Assembly: GCA_026122225.1 (NCBI GenBank)
Contig: JANEZZ010002204.1
Location: 434,001 to 498,000 of the forward strand
Source of the DNA: Heloderma charlesbogerti
Taxonomy: Eukaryota; Chordata; Lepidosauria; Squamata; Helodermatidae
DNA: 64,000 nucleotides
Reading direction: 5' to 3'
The position numbers and the translations under genes were made by a program. Below are positions 36,119 to 47,145 of this stretch, piece by piece. The notes under the pieces are model-generated. The model was not told the origin of the DNA, ran no database searches, and worked only from the letters and a program-made list of their open reading frames with translations. How positions within the stretch are numbered: the first letter of the stretch is position 1; the number at the start of each line of letters is the position of its first letter.

Positions 36119-36754
36119 TGAATATGCCCATCTTGATCGTTGTGATGACTGAGTGGCAAGAGCCTAACAGAAGAACATTTAATGACCCTCGATTACTGGT
36201 AATTTCTCTCCAGTTTCTGGAATGTAATAACCCCAGAACTTTGGGTAATGCTGCCAGCTAAGGAAATGGGGAGACAAACAGTTTAGAACCAGTTATGCAG
36301 ATTGAGCAGAGAGAGGATGGAGGGAGAGTGAGACATAGCTGGGTGTTTCTGGCTGGTGTTAACAGAATCTGGTGCAGGATTTGCAGCTTCTCTGTGTGCT
36401 TACAGTATTTGCTTCTACCATGCTCTACTTGTATATTTGTAAGTAAAGCAAATATTACAAAGGGACCAAAACTCTTGAATGTTCTCTCATTAAAAACAAA
36501 ACAAAACTATCTAGCACGGCTACTGGAACATTTTACCACTTGGGTAGCATATAACATGATTATTATTTGAGTGTTTGTAGGGTGCCTATTCTGAATCTTG
36601 TGCTTGTGTTGGCTGAACAGAATGCTTTTTGAGTGACAGGAAGGAACCATGGTGACAATAGTTTTTCTCTTAAACAGTTGCAGCAAGAGAGCATTCTAGT
36701 TTCAAGCATTCAATTTTTTTCTTAACAAAATGATCATGATCTTAATATGCTGTT

Positions 36755-36822
36755 AATTTTTGTGAACAGTCCAGAGAGTTTTAGCTATTGGGTGGTATAG
36801 AAATGTAATAAATAAATGAAGT
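36755..36822 (+). mobile_element. L2-type LINE 3' tail
   Basis: GTGAACAGTCCAGAGAGTTT, AGCTATTGGGTGGTATAGAA and ATAAATAAAT are the terminal 3' UTR of the LINE family at 24930-25490, severely 5' truncated. Confidence 0.75.
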
Positions 36823-38421
36823 AACAACTGGGTTTTTGCATTTCTATTCTAACTTCATTGGATAAGGGAAATTCCTTGCTTGAAGCTATGTGAGCTACTT
36901 AAAGTTTAGAGCCTACTTCTACTTTGGATATAGTTGTGTAATCCAGCATGTTGCATAAAAACTGGCCTATTTGTTTTGTGCCCTGATTATAAAAATTGGT
37001 CTCCTGTCCTTGCTCAAATCTTTCACCTGAGGTTTGCATTTGCCACTTTTAAAAATTCAAGTGAATTAGCTTTGTTTGTCACTTGGTCCTCAGGAGAAAT
37101 CCTCTTTATCAAGAAATGCAAAATTGGTGTCTCGGGAAACCAATAAAATACTAGTTCCTGGGTTTCATTACCTGGTAGCAGGAACAAAAAGTGGAACCCC
37201 AAGCAAGCTTTCACAGGCAGGGCCAGGCTCAGTTCTCAATGGCTCCCACTGCGTTCTATAGGTCTAAATAAACGGCTGTCAGTTTGAGGTTGGAGCTTGA
37301 CTCCAGACTCTTACAGTTGTTGGGGCAGGTTTAGCTCCCACCACAACAGTGTCACTGAGTGCACCCCTTTATAAACCAGTGACTACTATATGCTCCTCTT
37401 GGGAGGAAAAGAACACTAGTGGGGTGATGGGTAAGGGTCAAACTACACATTAAATACATAGCATGTAGCTGACCTTTATTTCTTATTCTAAAATAAGTGT
37501 ATGGGACTCCGATGCAGATCAACAGCACTGCATGCAGGGAGGGGAGGTTTAAACCTTCCCCACAACCAGTTCTTTAAAAAAAAATTGCCACACACAATCC
37601 TGCCCCCCCGCATGGGGGATAAAAGGGGGGAACTCCATTTGTGCTAATAGAGGCTTTTTTCTTTTTTAAGCCACATGTGAGGGTGGGGCGATTATTAAAG
37701 AAAAAACCCAAGCAAGTGGGAGGCATGTTTAAATCTCCCCTCTCTGTGTGCAGTAGTGCCAGTCTGGATCAAGGCCTGGTGCATTTATATCACAGTAATT
37801 AAAGGGTCATCTACATGCTGCATATTTAATGTAATGTGTAAATTGACCCTAAGCCTGCCCTAGTGCCCAGCCTCCACTTAGAGTGACTCTGTGAGAAAAG
37901 CAGTATGTTGGGGTCTCAGCAATATGCATGTCCTCTCACCACCATTACCTGCCAATCATAATGGCAGGGATTTTCATAGTGTTTTATAAAGCCATCTGAA
38001 AGGCTTGGTTTTTTACAGCTCATGTCAGTTTAATTGGCAGTGTTCCCTGAAGAATGATGAACTGCTGTAACATGTCTGAAAGTTCTCCTAAACAATTGTT
38101 TTCCTCTTGTGGAAAGTCATTGTAAAAGCCTGCCAGTAGGGTGGTCTCTTTGTTGTCAAACATTTCTTCTTGATATGGAAGAGTACAAAAAAGTTGCAAG
38201 TGGACACATTCATGCGTACTTTATGTTAATGTGAATTAATAAAACGTTAAATTAGCTACAGTGTTCTGGCTTCGTTCCTGTGTGGCCCATGGCACTAAAG
38301 CTGCTGGCTTCTGCTGCATGCCTGCTTACTGCTAAGATATCTAGTTTTGACACATCGTGGTAGAGTTCTTATTTATTTTGATTATTTGGTTTGTAACTTT
38401 TCTTTTTCTTTTCTACTAAAG

Positions 38422-38493
38422 GCGTTTAAACAGAAATAATCTTCAGCTTCTCTCTGAGTTGCTCTTTCTTGGGACTCCGAAACTCTACAGACT
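38422..38493 (+). CDS. SLIT2: SLIT2 coding exon 4: third leucine-rich repeat
   Basis: This 72-nt exon encodes RLNRNNLQLLSELLFLGTPK and then LYRL after completing a split Leu. Human SLIT2 has the closely similar [20 protein letters not shown] here. The acceptor is TTCTACTAAAG|G, a weaker polypyrimidine context than exons 2 and 3, and the donor is CT|GTAAGT. Coding to this point totals 398 nt (132 codons plus 2 bases). The open phase-2 end requires a further exon beyond 64000. Confidence 0.95.
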
Positions 38494-39269
38494 GTAAGTA
38501 GATATAATTCCACGTCAGTTTTGGAAGTCTTTGAGATGCTCCTCAGTGCTTCTGAATTGTGAATAAAATATGTCCTTTGTTTCTGGAGCCAACGCACCTT
38601 TAATTCTGTTTTTTTTCCCCCTTTATTGATGATCATTTGTGTCCTCCTTTGGATTGCTTCTGTTTTATTCTATATTTCTAATTGTTGTAGTTGACTGACC
38701 TAAATTTTGAACCTGGGTTAGAGAGAATCTGGACTTTTCATTCCTCTTCTGCCACTGCTTTCTGATGATGAGGCGGATTAAGTTCTGAATGGAATATTGG
38801 TTAGAGTTTCTTCTTTCTTCTTTGTTTACAATAATGTAGAAAGGAAATGGTCTAAAGAACCAAAAACTAAAGTAGTAGTTCGAAGAATATTTGCACTCTT
38901 GAAGTCTATAATTGTGGTCCCTGCGTTGTGGAATTATATTCCCCATGTAAGGCATATGCTGGAATTTAAAAATCAGAATAGTGGGCTGTTCAAGGCTTTT
39001 GACGTTGTGTTTTGTATTTTGTTGTACTCAGTCTCTTAATTACAAAGCCTGGCTGCACAACTGTTTCCCAGACGTAATGGTACTTTGGTCCTCTGTATTT
39101 CGAAGAGACCCCCTCTTGCAGAGTAGTAAATCATTTTCAAAACTGAGTGAATCTCAGAAGCAGTTCATCATGATGGCATGAGGAAAGGGAAAGCCCCAAA
39201 TCTGACTGGGCAATGCATGCCCAAAGGGCAGCTCTTTGGATCCTGCTCATTCTCTTTAAAGCAGATGTG

Positions 39270-39355
39270 TCCTAGTCTAACACATCTGGAGATGTCCAAC
39301 TCCATCATCCCCAGCCAGCATGGATGAGTAGGGCACCAGGTTGGGACAGGCTGCT
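39270..39355. mobile_element. Palindromic MITE, family B, partial copy 2
   Basis: CATCTGGAGATGTCCAACTC, CATCATCCCCAGCCAGCATG and GGGCACCAGGTTGGGACAGG match the arms and centre of family B. The outer left arm is eroded. Confidence 0.65.
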
Positions 39356-39861
39356 TTAAAGCCTTGCCAGAATAAAATACTAATATAGTAAACCATAAAG
39401 GCAAACATGGAAAAAGCTCTGAATAATGAAGGTAGAAAATTCAGTACAATTTTGAGGCCCAGACAGCTATCACTGCTAATACTAATATGGAGTAGATCCT
39501 ATATTAAAATACCTACAAGTTTGATTTTATGTAGTAGGTATTTATGGGAAAATCTGACACGTTAAATCAGATACATATTTTGACACTTCGGTGTGAGCCC
39601 GAAGTTTAACAAAACACTGGAATCATTACTAGTAAAGAGTCATTTTTTTTATTTTGCCTAAGCCAGAGGTAAATGTTTCAATATTTGTAAGACATTCAAG
39701 ATGGTTTCTATTATGATTGTTCTATGCATATTAGGAATGCAAGGAAAGGTAAGATTACTAGTTAAGCCCATCAGCAATGCCGAAGAGGGATGCTGAAGTT
39801 ATGTGGGCTGCATAAATCTCAATAAAGTAACTGTTGTTTTGGGAATCTGGTATATGCAACA

Positions 39862-39940
39862 TATTTATTCATTTATGTTTCTATACCACCCAATAGCCAA
39901 AGCTCTCTGGGCGTTCACAACAATTAAAATATCACAGGAT
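39862..39940 (-). mobile_element. L2-type LINE 3' tail
   Basis: CTATACCACCCAATAGCCAA and AGCTCTCTGGGCG are the reverse complement of the LINE 3' UTR end described at 24930-25490. Confidence 0.75.
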
Positions 39941-42329
39941 CTTGCTGTCCATTTCCTTTTGGAGTGATTGTTTCAAATTTTGACATAGGATACGAAGCTT
40001 AGCGTTTGTAGTGATTTAATTTTACTACATTTACAAAGTATATGGTCTTGGTCTTGGCTTCTAATTGTTCTGACAAAGACGTTAAGCTTAGTTCTAGTAC
40101 TTTGATTGTAAACTTTGGGTTTAGGTTGCAAAATGTAGCATTTGAATACCTTTTACATTCATCCATTATCATAGAAGTCATTAGAATTGGTTTGGTATAA
40201 GCATTCACACAGTTTCTTGTGTGGGAGGTATACTGGCAACCTGTGGTGGGCCTACTCCTATTGAATTCAAATGGAGGGATATTTTAATATTCAGGGGTGG
40301 TGTAACATACGTGCTTCTGATGATATTCAAATATAGACAGAAATTATTATAAGCTAATAATTCAAACAGTTTCTGTCACTTCTGCTTGGAGCTGCATTTC
40401 CATTTCTGTAACATAAATAGATCCCCACGTGCCCATATTGAGACAATAACAGATGCTATAACTACTACTATTATTTGAGTAGTATCAAATAATTAAAATA
40501 GATAAAAACTGTAGCTTGATTGAATATGTGTGTGACACAAACCATATAACTACAGTCTGATGAATGTAGGATGCCCCTGACATAAGAAGTGATAGTTGTG
40601 GACTGCAGGATGGTAGAATACTCACGATGCCTAAGAGTTATTGTTGATCAGACTATGATAGTGTCTGGTTATGACATGTGTTAAAACAACTTAGTAAATA
40701 TGATAGAGTGGTTTACCTATACACCTAGAAGCATGTGTTTCTTCAAATGAAATGCTGTCACTTGAGAGCCTTTATATTTTAGGTCATGTATAGATTGCCA
40801 AGGTGGTGCCAGTTTTATTTGGTTAATCAGCATTTCCCTCCTACTGTATATGTATACTGTAAACTTTTGAAACTGATTAAATATACCATGTACTTCTAAG
40901 TAATAACCTGATATCTAAAGTTAAGTGAGTAAGATGCTAGATAAAGAAGCAAATATGCTTGTTGTGTAGTGTAATGCAGCATAAAGAGGACGCACTATAT
41001 ATGAAATATTAGACATGGTTGGATGCTGCCAGCGGCCAGCCATACTTTCCCTTTGCTGTCTGCTCCAATTTCTCTTTGGCCAAATTGAGAACGCACTGCG
41101 TGTTCAGGTCAAGATGTTTGCTCAGAAATAGAAGTACAGTTGCAGCTGTGTTTTGGAGCAGGAGACTAGTTTAAATAGCATTACCATTTATCCAGTCCAT
41201 TAACAGAACTCTGTAAAATAATATCAACTCTACATAAGCTACAGGACAGCATCATAAAATTACAAGTACTTGATGACAGATGAGAAGTGTAAGTAAAGGG
41301 AAGTGATAGGTTGAGTGTTCAAGAAAGAATACCTGTTGTTTTTTCCTGACCAAATACTTTTTTTGGTCGTGGCAAGTTTCATTGCATTTCTTAGTTGGTT
41401 AATGTTTGAGGGTAAGAAGTTGCCTTCTAAGAATACCAGCATTTGCAGTATAGTTTAGTACCTGACTTGCTGCAGATGTAAATGATCATTTAAACACATG
41501 GTGGCAGTAATTTTTAAAATGCTATTCTGATGTCAAGGTGTGCTGTGTTGCTTAGTAATTTCAGTGCTTTATACAATACATATTTTAAAGAGCAAAGTAG
41601 CAGTGAACCAGCATAGGGCCCAGGTTGGTAATGATTTTAGTGCTTGTTTGTATCTCTTGTTCAACAAGTATTTTTCTTCTGTGGAATGGCATGTGTCTCT
41701 AGTGACCCACATGCTAATACATCTAGCATGAGCAATAGCACCTTTAATGCAGGAAACCATTACAGCCTAGTGAGTGCTTATCTGAGGCAAATAGATTTTG
41801 ACTGCTTAATTTGACTGGTTAGACCACAGTTCATCGATTGCCATTTGCTGCAGGGTACTAATTTTGTATCCAAAGCTCAGAGGTTTAAAAGAATACTTCT
41901 GTAGATACTGTATTTCTAAACAATATTCAATTCCACATGCAAAAGTTATGTGCTTTGCCATAACCCTTTTGATAGGTAAACTGTAGCTAATCACTAAATG
42001 TATCGTGATAATCCTTTGAAATAGATCTGTAGATTAATATTGGAAAAATTACAAAATGTATTTAAATTACCTTGTTTCCTGTAGTTGAACTTTCCTTTTA
42101 ATGTCTTTTTTAAAATGATGGAAGGAAAAGGCTTTCCGCATAATCTGATTGTTACTCTTGATTGTCCATTTAGTACATTGCTTCTTATAGCCCATAACAA
42201 AAGCACAAAACTGCATGGGGAGCTCTTGCAAAACTCCTCCTGAATTAATTTCTGCCAGCTATGATTAAAGTGTGTGGTACTAGATGTGTCAGACACCATA
42301 GTTCTCAGCTTCATTTTACTCCTGGCCTC

Positions 42330-42480
42330 TTTGGCCCCTGCCACAATAAATCCAACAATGGTTACGCAGGAATTGCAGGTTACAGTTGCTACGGTTACCG
42401 TTGTCCGGTCGTATCGACATCATTACTCATCTAGTGAGTTACCATGATAGCTACCGCTGACTCCCATTCCTGGGAACGCT
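42330..42480. promoter_or_regulatory. Candidate cis-regulatory patch with RFX X-box
   Basis: This is a short CpG-containing patch (about eight CpGs in 120 bp) inside otherwise CpG-poor AT-rich intron. At 42385-42398 the minus strand reads GTAACC-GT-AGCAAC, a full match to the RFX X-box pattern GTNRCC-N0-3-RGYAAC. A SOX-like AACAATGG lies at about 42352-42359, and a degenerate second half-site GTTACC...AGCTAC is near 42437. Function is inferred from motif and composition only. Confidence 0.35.
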
Positions 42481-43047
42481 AAAGATGTTTGAAGCAAAAG
42501 GGATGAAAGTTCTTCTGATGGCTGTTAGGTTTTTTTCAGTGATCACTTCTGCTGTTTGCATGATTACCATTAATACCTGTTTAGACACTAGGCTGCTTTT
42601 TCTTTATTTTAAAATAGTACCAGGCAGGGAGGTAAGAATAAAAATGGTAGTACATGCAAAAGGCAAGGAAATTTCTTGTTAATGTTTTATTTCAAAATAT
42701 GTGATTTTTTTTTAAAAAAACAACAGTTGATGCTTTCATTTTTTAAGAAATTGTTTCGGGTGAAAGGAGATATTATTTAATAGTTTATGATCATCTGGTA
42801 ATCCATTTCAGCAAGACTCAACAAGAATATAGTTAACTGCTTTGAAACAATCTCATTAAATGTATTCAACGTTTTCAGAATTGAAACAGGTGGTTTGGAT
42901 GGTCAAAACACAGAGAAGGGATACCCACTTGTAGAATTCAATATTATTTGTTCTCCGCTTTAAAAAATGATTATTGGATTGACAAAAGCAGCAATTGGCA
43001 AAAGTTGACTTTTCTGTATATAAGGACTACAGGCTGTAAATTGTGCT

Positions 43048-43091
43048 ACACACACACACACACACACACACACGTGTGTGTGTGTGTGTGT
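43048..43091. repeat. (AC)13(GT)9 self-complementary dinucleotide tract
   Basis: (AC)13 at 43048-43073 runs directly into (GT)9 at 43074-43091. The two halves are reverse complements, so the tract can form a hairpin or cruciform as well as left-handed DNA. Confidence 0.95.
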
Positions 43092-43499
43092 AAGTGGGTA
43101 AAATGAATGTAAAGTGGAATATCGCTTTAAGATAACACAATTGTAAAGATTTACTAGTACAGGTTTTGATGAGAAGCATTTTCCTGAGCATTAGTGACAT
43201 TGTATCTTCATCTTTGACTTGCTACTTGATATGTGAAAATAGATATGTGAAGCAGTCTGTATTTAATCTTGCTTTTGCTTGATTTAAAAACCTATATTAT
43301 GTTTCCTGGTTGTTTTTAATGAAATCATAGTAGAAATTTGCATTTCAATTCAGCAACAGTATATATGATGATTGGTAGGAGAAAAGCATTTTTATAAAGT
43401 AACACCATTGCTGAATGTGATCGCTTGCTGATTGCTGGCATTGGAAAATGTTAACCCCTTTTGGAACTAATCTAAATACTACATTTTTTTCCTACTTGG

Positions 43500-43605
43500 C
43501 CTGCTTGTGGGTTTCCTGGAAGCATCTGGTTGGTAACAGTTTGGAACAGGAAGCTAAACAAGATGGACCTTCGGTGTGATCTAGCTGGGCTCTTGTGTGC
43601 TGGGT
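43500..43605 (+). mobile_element. CR1-like LINE 3' fragment
   Basis: CATCTGGTTGGTAACAGTTT, AACAGGAAGCTAAACAAGAT, GGACCTTCGGTGTGATCTAG and CTGGGCTCTTGTGTG resemble the 3' end common to CR1-family LINEs (GATGGACCTTTGGTCTGATCC-type text). The fragment is short and diverged. Confidence 0.6.
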
Positions 43606-44423
43606 GTTTTCAATAGCAATATTGCTGTGGATCTCTAAACTGCCTGAAATTGGCATACTGGGTAATATCTTGGGAATGTTGCATATTTAATTGCCCCTCC
43701 CACTCACCCCCATCTCTCTATATGTATGGAAACCATAACTTGAGACTTCTTTGCAATAATATATGTCTGCAGGACGCAGGACATATTTGTTGTAACATCT
43801 TTGTAATGCCAGCATAAGGCTTGTTACAGTGAAATGATGCAAAAGTCAGAAACCCCATCATAAGCTCTTATTTTCTAGCACAAGAAGGCTTTGGTCCTTT
43901 ATGCTACACATGGAATGTGTTAGAACTGGATTTCAGTATAATATGTAATTGTGTCAGGTGTTTTGTTTTGTTGGATCTGGTGTGTGGTTGTTGCGAGTGG
44001 ACAGGGGAGAAATGATGAGACGACACCAATCAATTTGGGATAAACAGGGCCACATTTATTGATAGATTACAATCTGCAAAGAAAGCACCGGCGGGCACAC
44101 CACAACAAGACCAACATGACAGGTGTGGAGTGAGGCATTCGTTGTCTGTGGCGAGGCGTCCACCCTCGCCCACCAATCGGACATACCCAGTTCTGGGCTG
44201 GGAGACCTTCCCCTGTCACCCCCCCTCGAGCCACAGAACCCGAGTGGGTGAGGAGGGTTGGCCTCAAAGGTAAGCCGTATCTCCCAACTGGGGCCACAAA
44301 ACCCTGAGCTGGAAGCCTCGGGCCTTACCAGTCACCTGAAACGGTGCCTACGAATGCTCACTTGGCCACTCCTCCAGTGGAGAGCCCGCCCGGAGCCGCC
44401 ACAGGAGGGCGACAAGCCTCTGC

Positions 44424-45002
44424 TTATTCGCTCTCCCCCCACCTGCGCAGTAAACACTCCCAAATGCCCCTTCGCAGATCAGCCAAAAAGACATCATTGC
44501 CTAGTTCAGTGAGATGAACGCCATCCGCCCTGTAGAGTATCCCCCGAGCAGGAGAAATGTCGGGGTGGATGATGGTCCGGTCGCCCTGTTTGATCAGGAA
44601 GTTCCCAATCTCTCTGTTGACCTTTTTACGGGCCTTATCCATGGCACAAGGATCCAAGCCATCCCTCCAGACCACTCTAGGCAACACGTTGGACCAGATA
44701 ATGGTGATTCCCGGCCAGCGACGCCGAATCACCCGCAAGTCCTCCCAAGCGTGAAGAATCAGGGCCTTGCCTTTCAGCAGGCCTAAATCGTTCCCCCCTA
44801 AGTGCAACACTAGAATCTGTGGGGGAACCTTCACCAGCCCTTGCTGGAATAACGTGGGCAGGAGGCGCTCCCAACGCATCCTGCATCTGCCCAACCACTG
44901 AATGGTGGCATAGCGGCTGAGTCCTAGCTGGGATCCACAGCTGGAGGAGGCCCTCCGACCGGCCCAAAAAACCATACCGTGCCCGCAGTTGAGCACCTTC
45001 AT
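44424..45002 (-). pseudogene. Ngaro SGNH/GDSL-like hydrolase ORF
   Basis: This is a 192-codon open frame and the last gene of the element. It shows SGNH-family blocks: the N-terminal strand VLNCGHGMVFWAGRRA, where the nucleophile Ser normally stands in a G-x-S turn; the block III motif VLHLGGNDLG with Gly and Asn; and the C-terminal DGVHLTELGND with the catalytic Asp and His three residues apart. In this copy the first block reads GHG rather than GHS, so the expected serine is absent. The remaining frame is intact. The role of this hydrolase in Ngaro elements is not established, although esterase-like domains also occur in CR1 and other LINE ORF1 proteins. The start shown is simply the most upstream ATG. 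Confidence 0.75.
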
Positions 45003-45068
45003 TGGATCACTTGCACTCCAGTGATCTAGAAGAACAAGAAAAGTAATGAATGGAAATGTCCACCCAAG

Positions 45069-45984
45069 CTAAGGGCCTGACAGTGACCTCACGTATGCCA
45101 GATACACCTTGGAGCGCCACCTACCGACCGACCGCACCTTATCTGGTGTGAACCCCAGAGACGCAGCAGTGGAGGCGGCCCCAATCCGGAAGGAATGTGT
45201 GCCGAAACGAAGAGCACCCAAACCCAGCGCCTTTAATGCTCGCTGTGTGACTGCCCAAAATTGATATTTGGTTAAAGGAGAAGAGTCTGTATGGCAAACA
45301 AGGGGGCTGGGCAGGTTTTCCCGAACCTTCAGAAAGTCCCTCAATGCTGTGACCGGGCAGAGGTCTGGCACGGGGGCTGGAAACAGGGACACGCTGACGC
45401 CCCTTCCCCCCTGGTCAGTCTTGGACCTTCTAAGCTGAATAAGGGCTCCCTGCTGAGAAAACTGTAAGTCATTAAATGGCAAGGCTCGTCCAGAGAGGTC
45501 GCCCTTAGCAGACACCACCAACTCCGATATCCGGAATGCCCCAAAGAATGCTGTAAGCTGCAGCATGAAATAACAAGGCTTCTTGAGGGGATTTGCACAA
45601 GGAAGGCCACAGATCCCGGAAGCCCAGCAATATGTCTGGTGACAGAGGGCATCTAGGGTCAGGAGGCACTGGGGACCCCCTGGACCAACCCTGAAGCATC
45701 CGCTGGACCCGGAAGTCCATGGTGTTATCTGCTACACCCTTCATTTTAGACCAGAAGGCAAGTGCAGCAAGCCTACCCCCAATGGTCCGGGCCGCTATGC
45801 CCCGCCTGTGGGCATGCACGCAAAACTGCAGAAGGTGATCGACCGGTATTGGCCAGCACTGTGGAAGATGTGCAGCCACCCAGAATGAAAAGAACTCCCT
45901 ACCTGACCTGGCGTAAGCTGCTCTCGTGCTGGGGGCTAAGGACTGCAGGATGGCCTGTTCCGCCTCTTCCAGCCAACTTCCCAC
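45069..45984 (-). pseudogene. Ngaro tyrosine recombinase (frameshifted)
   Basis: Two overlapping frames, 45505-45984 and 45069-45566, together cover an integrase/recombinase of the phage-integrase fold. The first frame has the SAM-like core-binding part (STRAAYARSGREFFSFWV and a DHLLQFCVHAHRRGIAARTI block). The second has the catalytic part: FGAFRISELV with the box-I Arg, GTHSFRIGAAS with the His-x-x-Arg pair, GRWRS, and YLAYVR with the C-terminal nucleophile Tyr. The reading frame changes at about 45545-45565. The catalytic residues themselves remain. This enzyme would integrate the circular cDNA of the element. Confidence 0.85.
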
Positions 45985-46055
45985 AGAGTGGCTGGCATGG
46001 TGTCCGGAATAGCCCGCGCCCAGGGGGCCAGTTCTCGGAAACGTTGCACCTGGTT

Positions 46056-46999
46056 TCGTGACAATGCATCAGCCAAGGCATTATCCATGCCAGGAATGTG
46101 TCATGCACGGAATAAAATATTAAAACGCAGGCACTGCAGAGTGAAAGCCCGAAGCAAGGACATGACCCTACTGTTGCGCGATGACAAAGAATTAATGACC
46201 TGGACAGTGGCTTGGTTGTCGCACCAAAAATGCACGACAGAATTAGCAAGCTGGGCTGCCCACAGGTGTGCGGCAACATATATCGGAAAGAGCTCTAAGA
46301 AAGTAAAGTCTCTTCCCACGCCTAGGGCTAACCACTCAGCCAGCCAACATGCGTGGTACCATCGATCGCGAAACAGAACCCCAAAGCCTAGGGCCCCAGA
46401 TGAATCTGAATGTATCTGAAGTTCTGCTTCCAATAGCAACTCCTTCCTCCAGAAGGAAACACCATTGAATGCGTTAAGGAAATGCAGCCACACAAAAAGA
46501 TCATCTTTCATGGCTGATGATACCCGAATGCGATGGTGTGGCAAGCGCAGGCCCCGCATGGCGTTACAAAGGCATCTAAGGAAGGCCCTGCCGGGGCAAC
46601 TACCCAACAGGCGAAATTAAGATGCCCAACAACTTCCTGCAATGCCAACAGCGTGACTTTCTTAGAATGAAGCATGTGCTGTATCCTATCCTTTAGGTCC
46701 TGTAATTTGTCCGCCGGGAGCCTACACAACTGATTCACGGAGTCCAGTTCTATGCCCAAAAATTTAATAGTGGGGGAAGGGCCCTCGGGTTTTTCCCCCG
46801 CCAAAGGAACACCCAGCTCATTTGTGAGGGCGGAAAATTCCTGCATTAGCCGTGCGCACTGGGGGGTGCCAGATGGACCCGCAAATAGGAAATCGTCAAG
46901 GTAGTGCACGATGCTATGGGACCCGGTTTTATCAATCAGAGCCCATTCCAAAAAGGAACTGAACTTCTCAAACATAGCACAGGACGCGGAACATCCCAT
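46056..46999 (-). pseudogene. Ngaro reverse transcriptase/RNase H (N-terminal RT deleted, frameshift, nonsense)
   Basis: The RT part (46508-46999) shows motif B region MGCSASCAMFEKF, motif C HYLDDFLFAG with the catalytic Asp pair, and motif E FLGIELDS. RNase H (46101-46607) shows LQIHSDSSGALGFG (first Asp), TFLELFPI (Glu), FWCDNQATVQVIN (Asp) and, beyond a stop, HIPGMDNALADALSR with the last His and Asp. There are three lesions. The fingers and motif A of the RT are missing, cut at about 47040-47065. The frame shifts near 46590. A TGA at 46101-46103 replaces the Arg expected before HIPG, consistent with a CpG transition (CGA to TGA). Confidence 0.85.
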
Positions 47000-47039
47000 G
47001 GGTAGGGCCCTGTCGACGTAGAACTGACCAGAAAAAGTG

Positions 47040-47064
47040 AATCCTAAAAGGTCAAATCCTAAAA
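47040..47064. repeat. 10-bp direct repeat at the Ngaro RT deletion junction
   Basis: AATCCTAAAA occurs at 47040-47049 and again at 47055-47064, separated by 5 bp. On the minus strand, the sequence upstream of it ends the post-gag segment (YLEEGFSLGFRI). The sequence downstream resumes deep inside RT (LLGFTFSGQFYVDRALPMG), so the repeat marks where the N-terminal RT is lost. Confidence 0.75.
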
Positions 47065-47145
47065 CCCAAGGAAAATCCCTCTTCCAAGTAGCGGGCGTCC
47101 TTCCGAAGCGGGTAGCGCTTCAAAAGGCGCCATAGGGGCTGCAAC

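Larger units (their letters stand above)
20182..38421 (+). other. SLIT2: SLIT2 intron 3 (about 18.2 kb)
   Basis: The intron runs from GTAAGT (20182) to TTCTACTAAAG (ending 38421). The named repeats inside it are listed separately (SINE at 23818, L2 ends at 24370 and 24930, MITEs, hAT element at 28623, MIR-like element at 35960). Long stretches have no recognised content: 20182-23800, 26100-28600, 29590-33700 and 34210-38400 apart from the items listed. The stretch at about 31300-33030 is notably repeat-poor. Minor items are a G run at 21526-21537 and a T run at 23220-23235. Confidence 0.8.

Noticed and set aside
44424..45002. SGNH hydrolase frame as a host gene
   Set aside because: It follows a tyrosine recombinase and RT on the same strand in the order expected of a Ngaro element, has no introns, and lies inside an intron of SLIT2.
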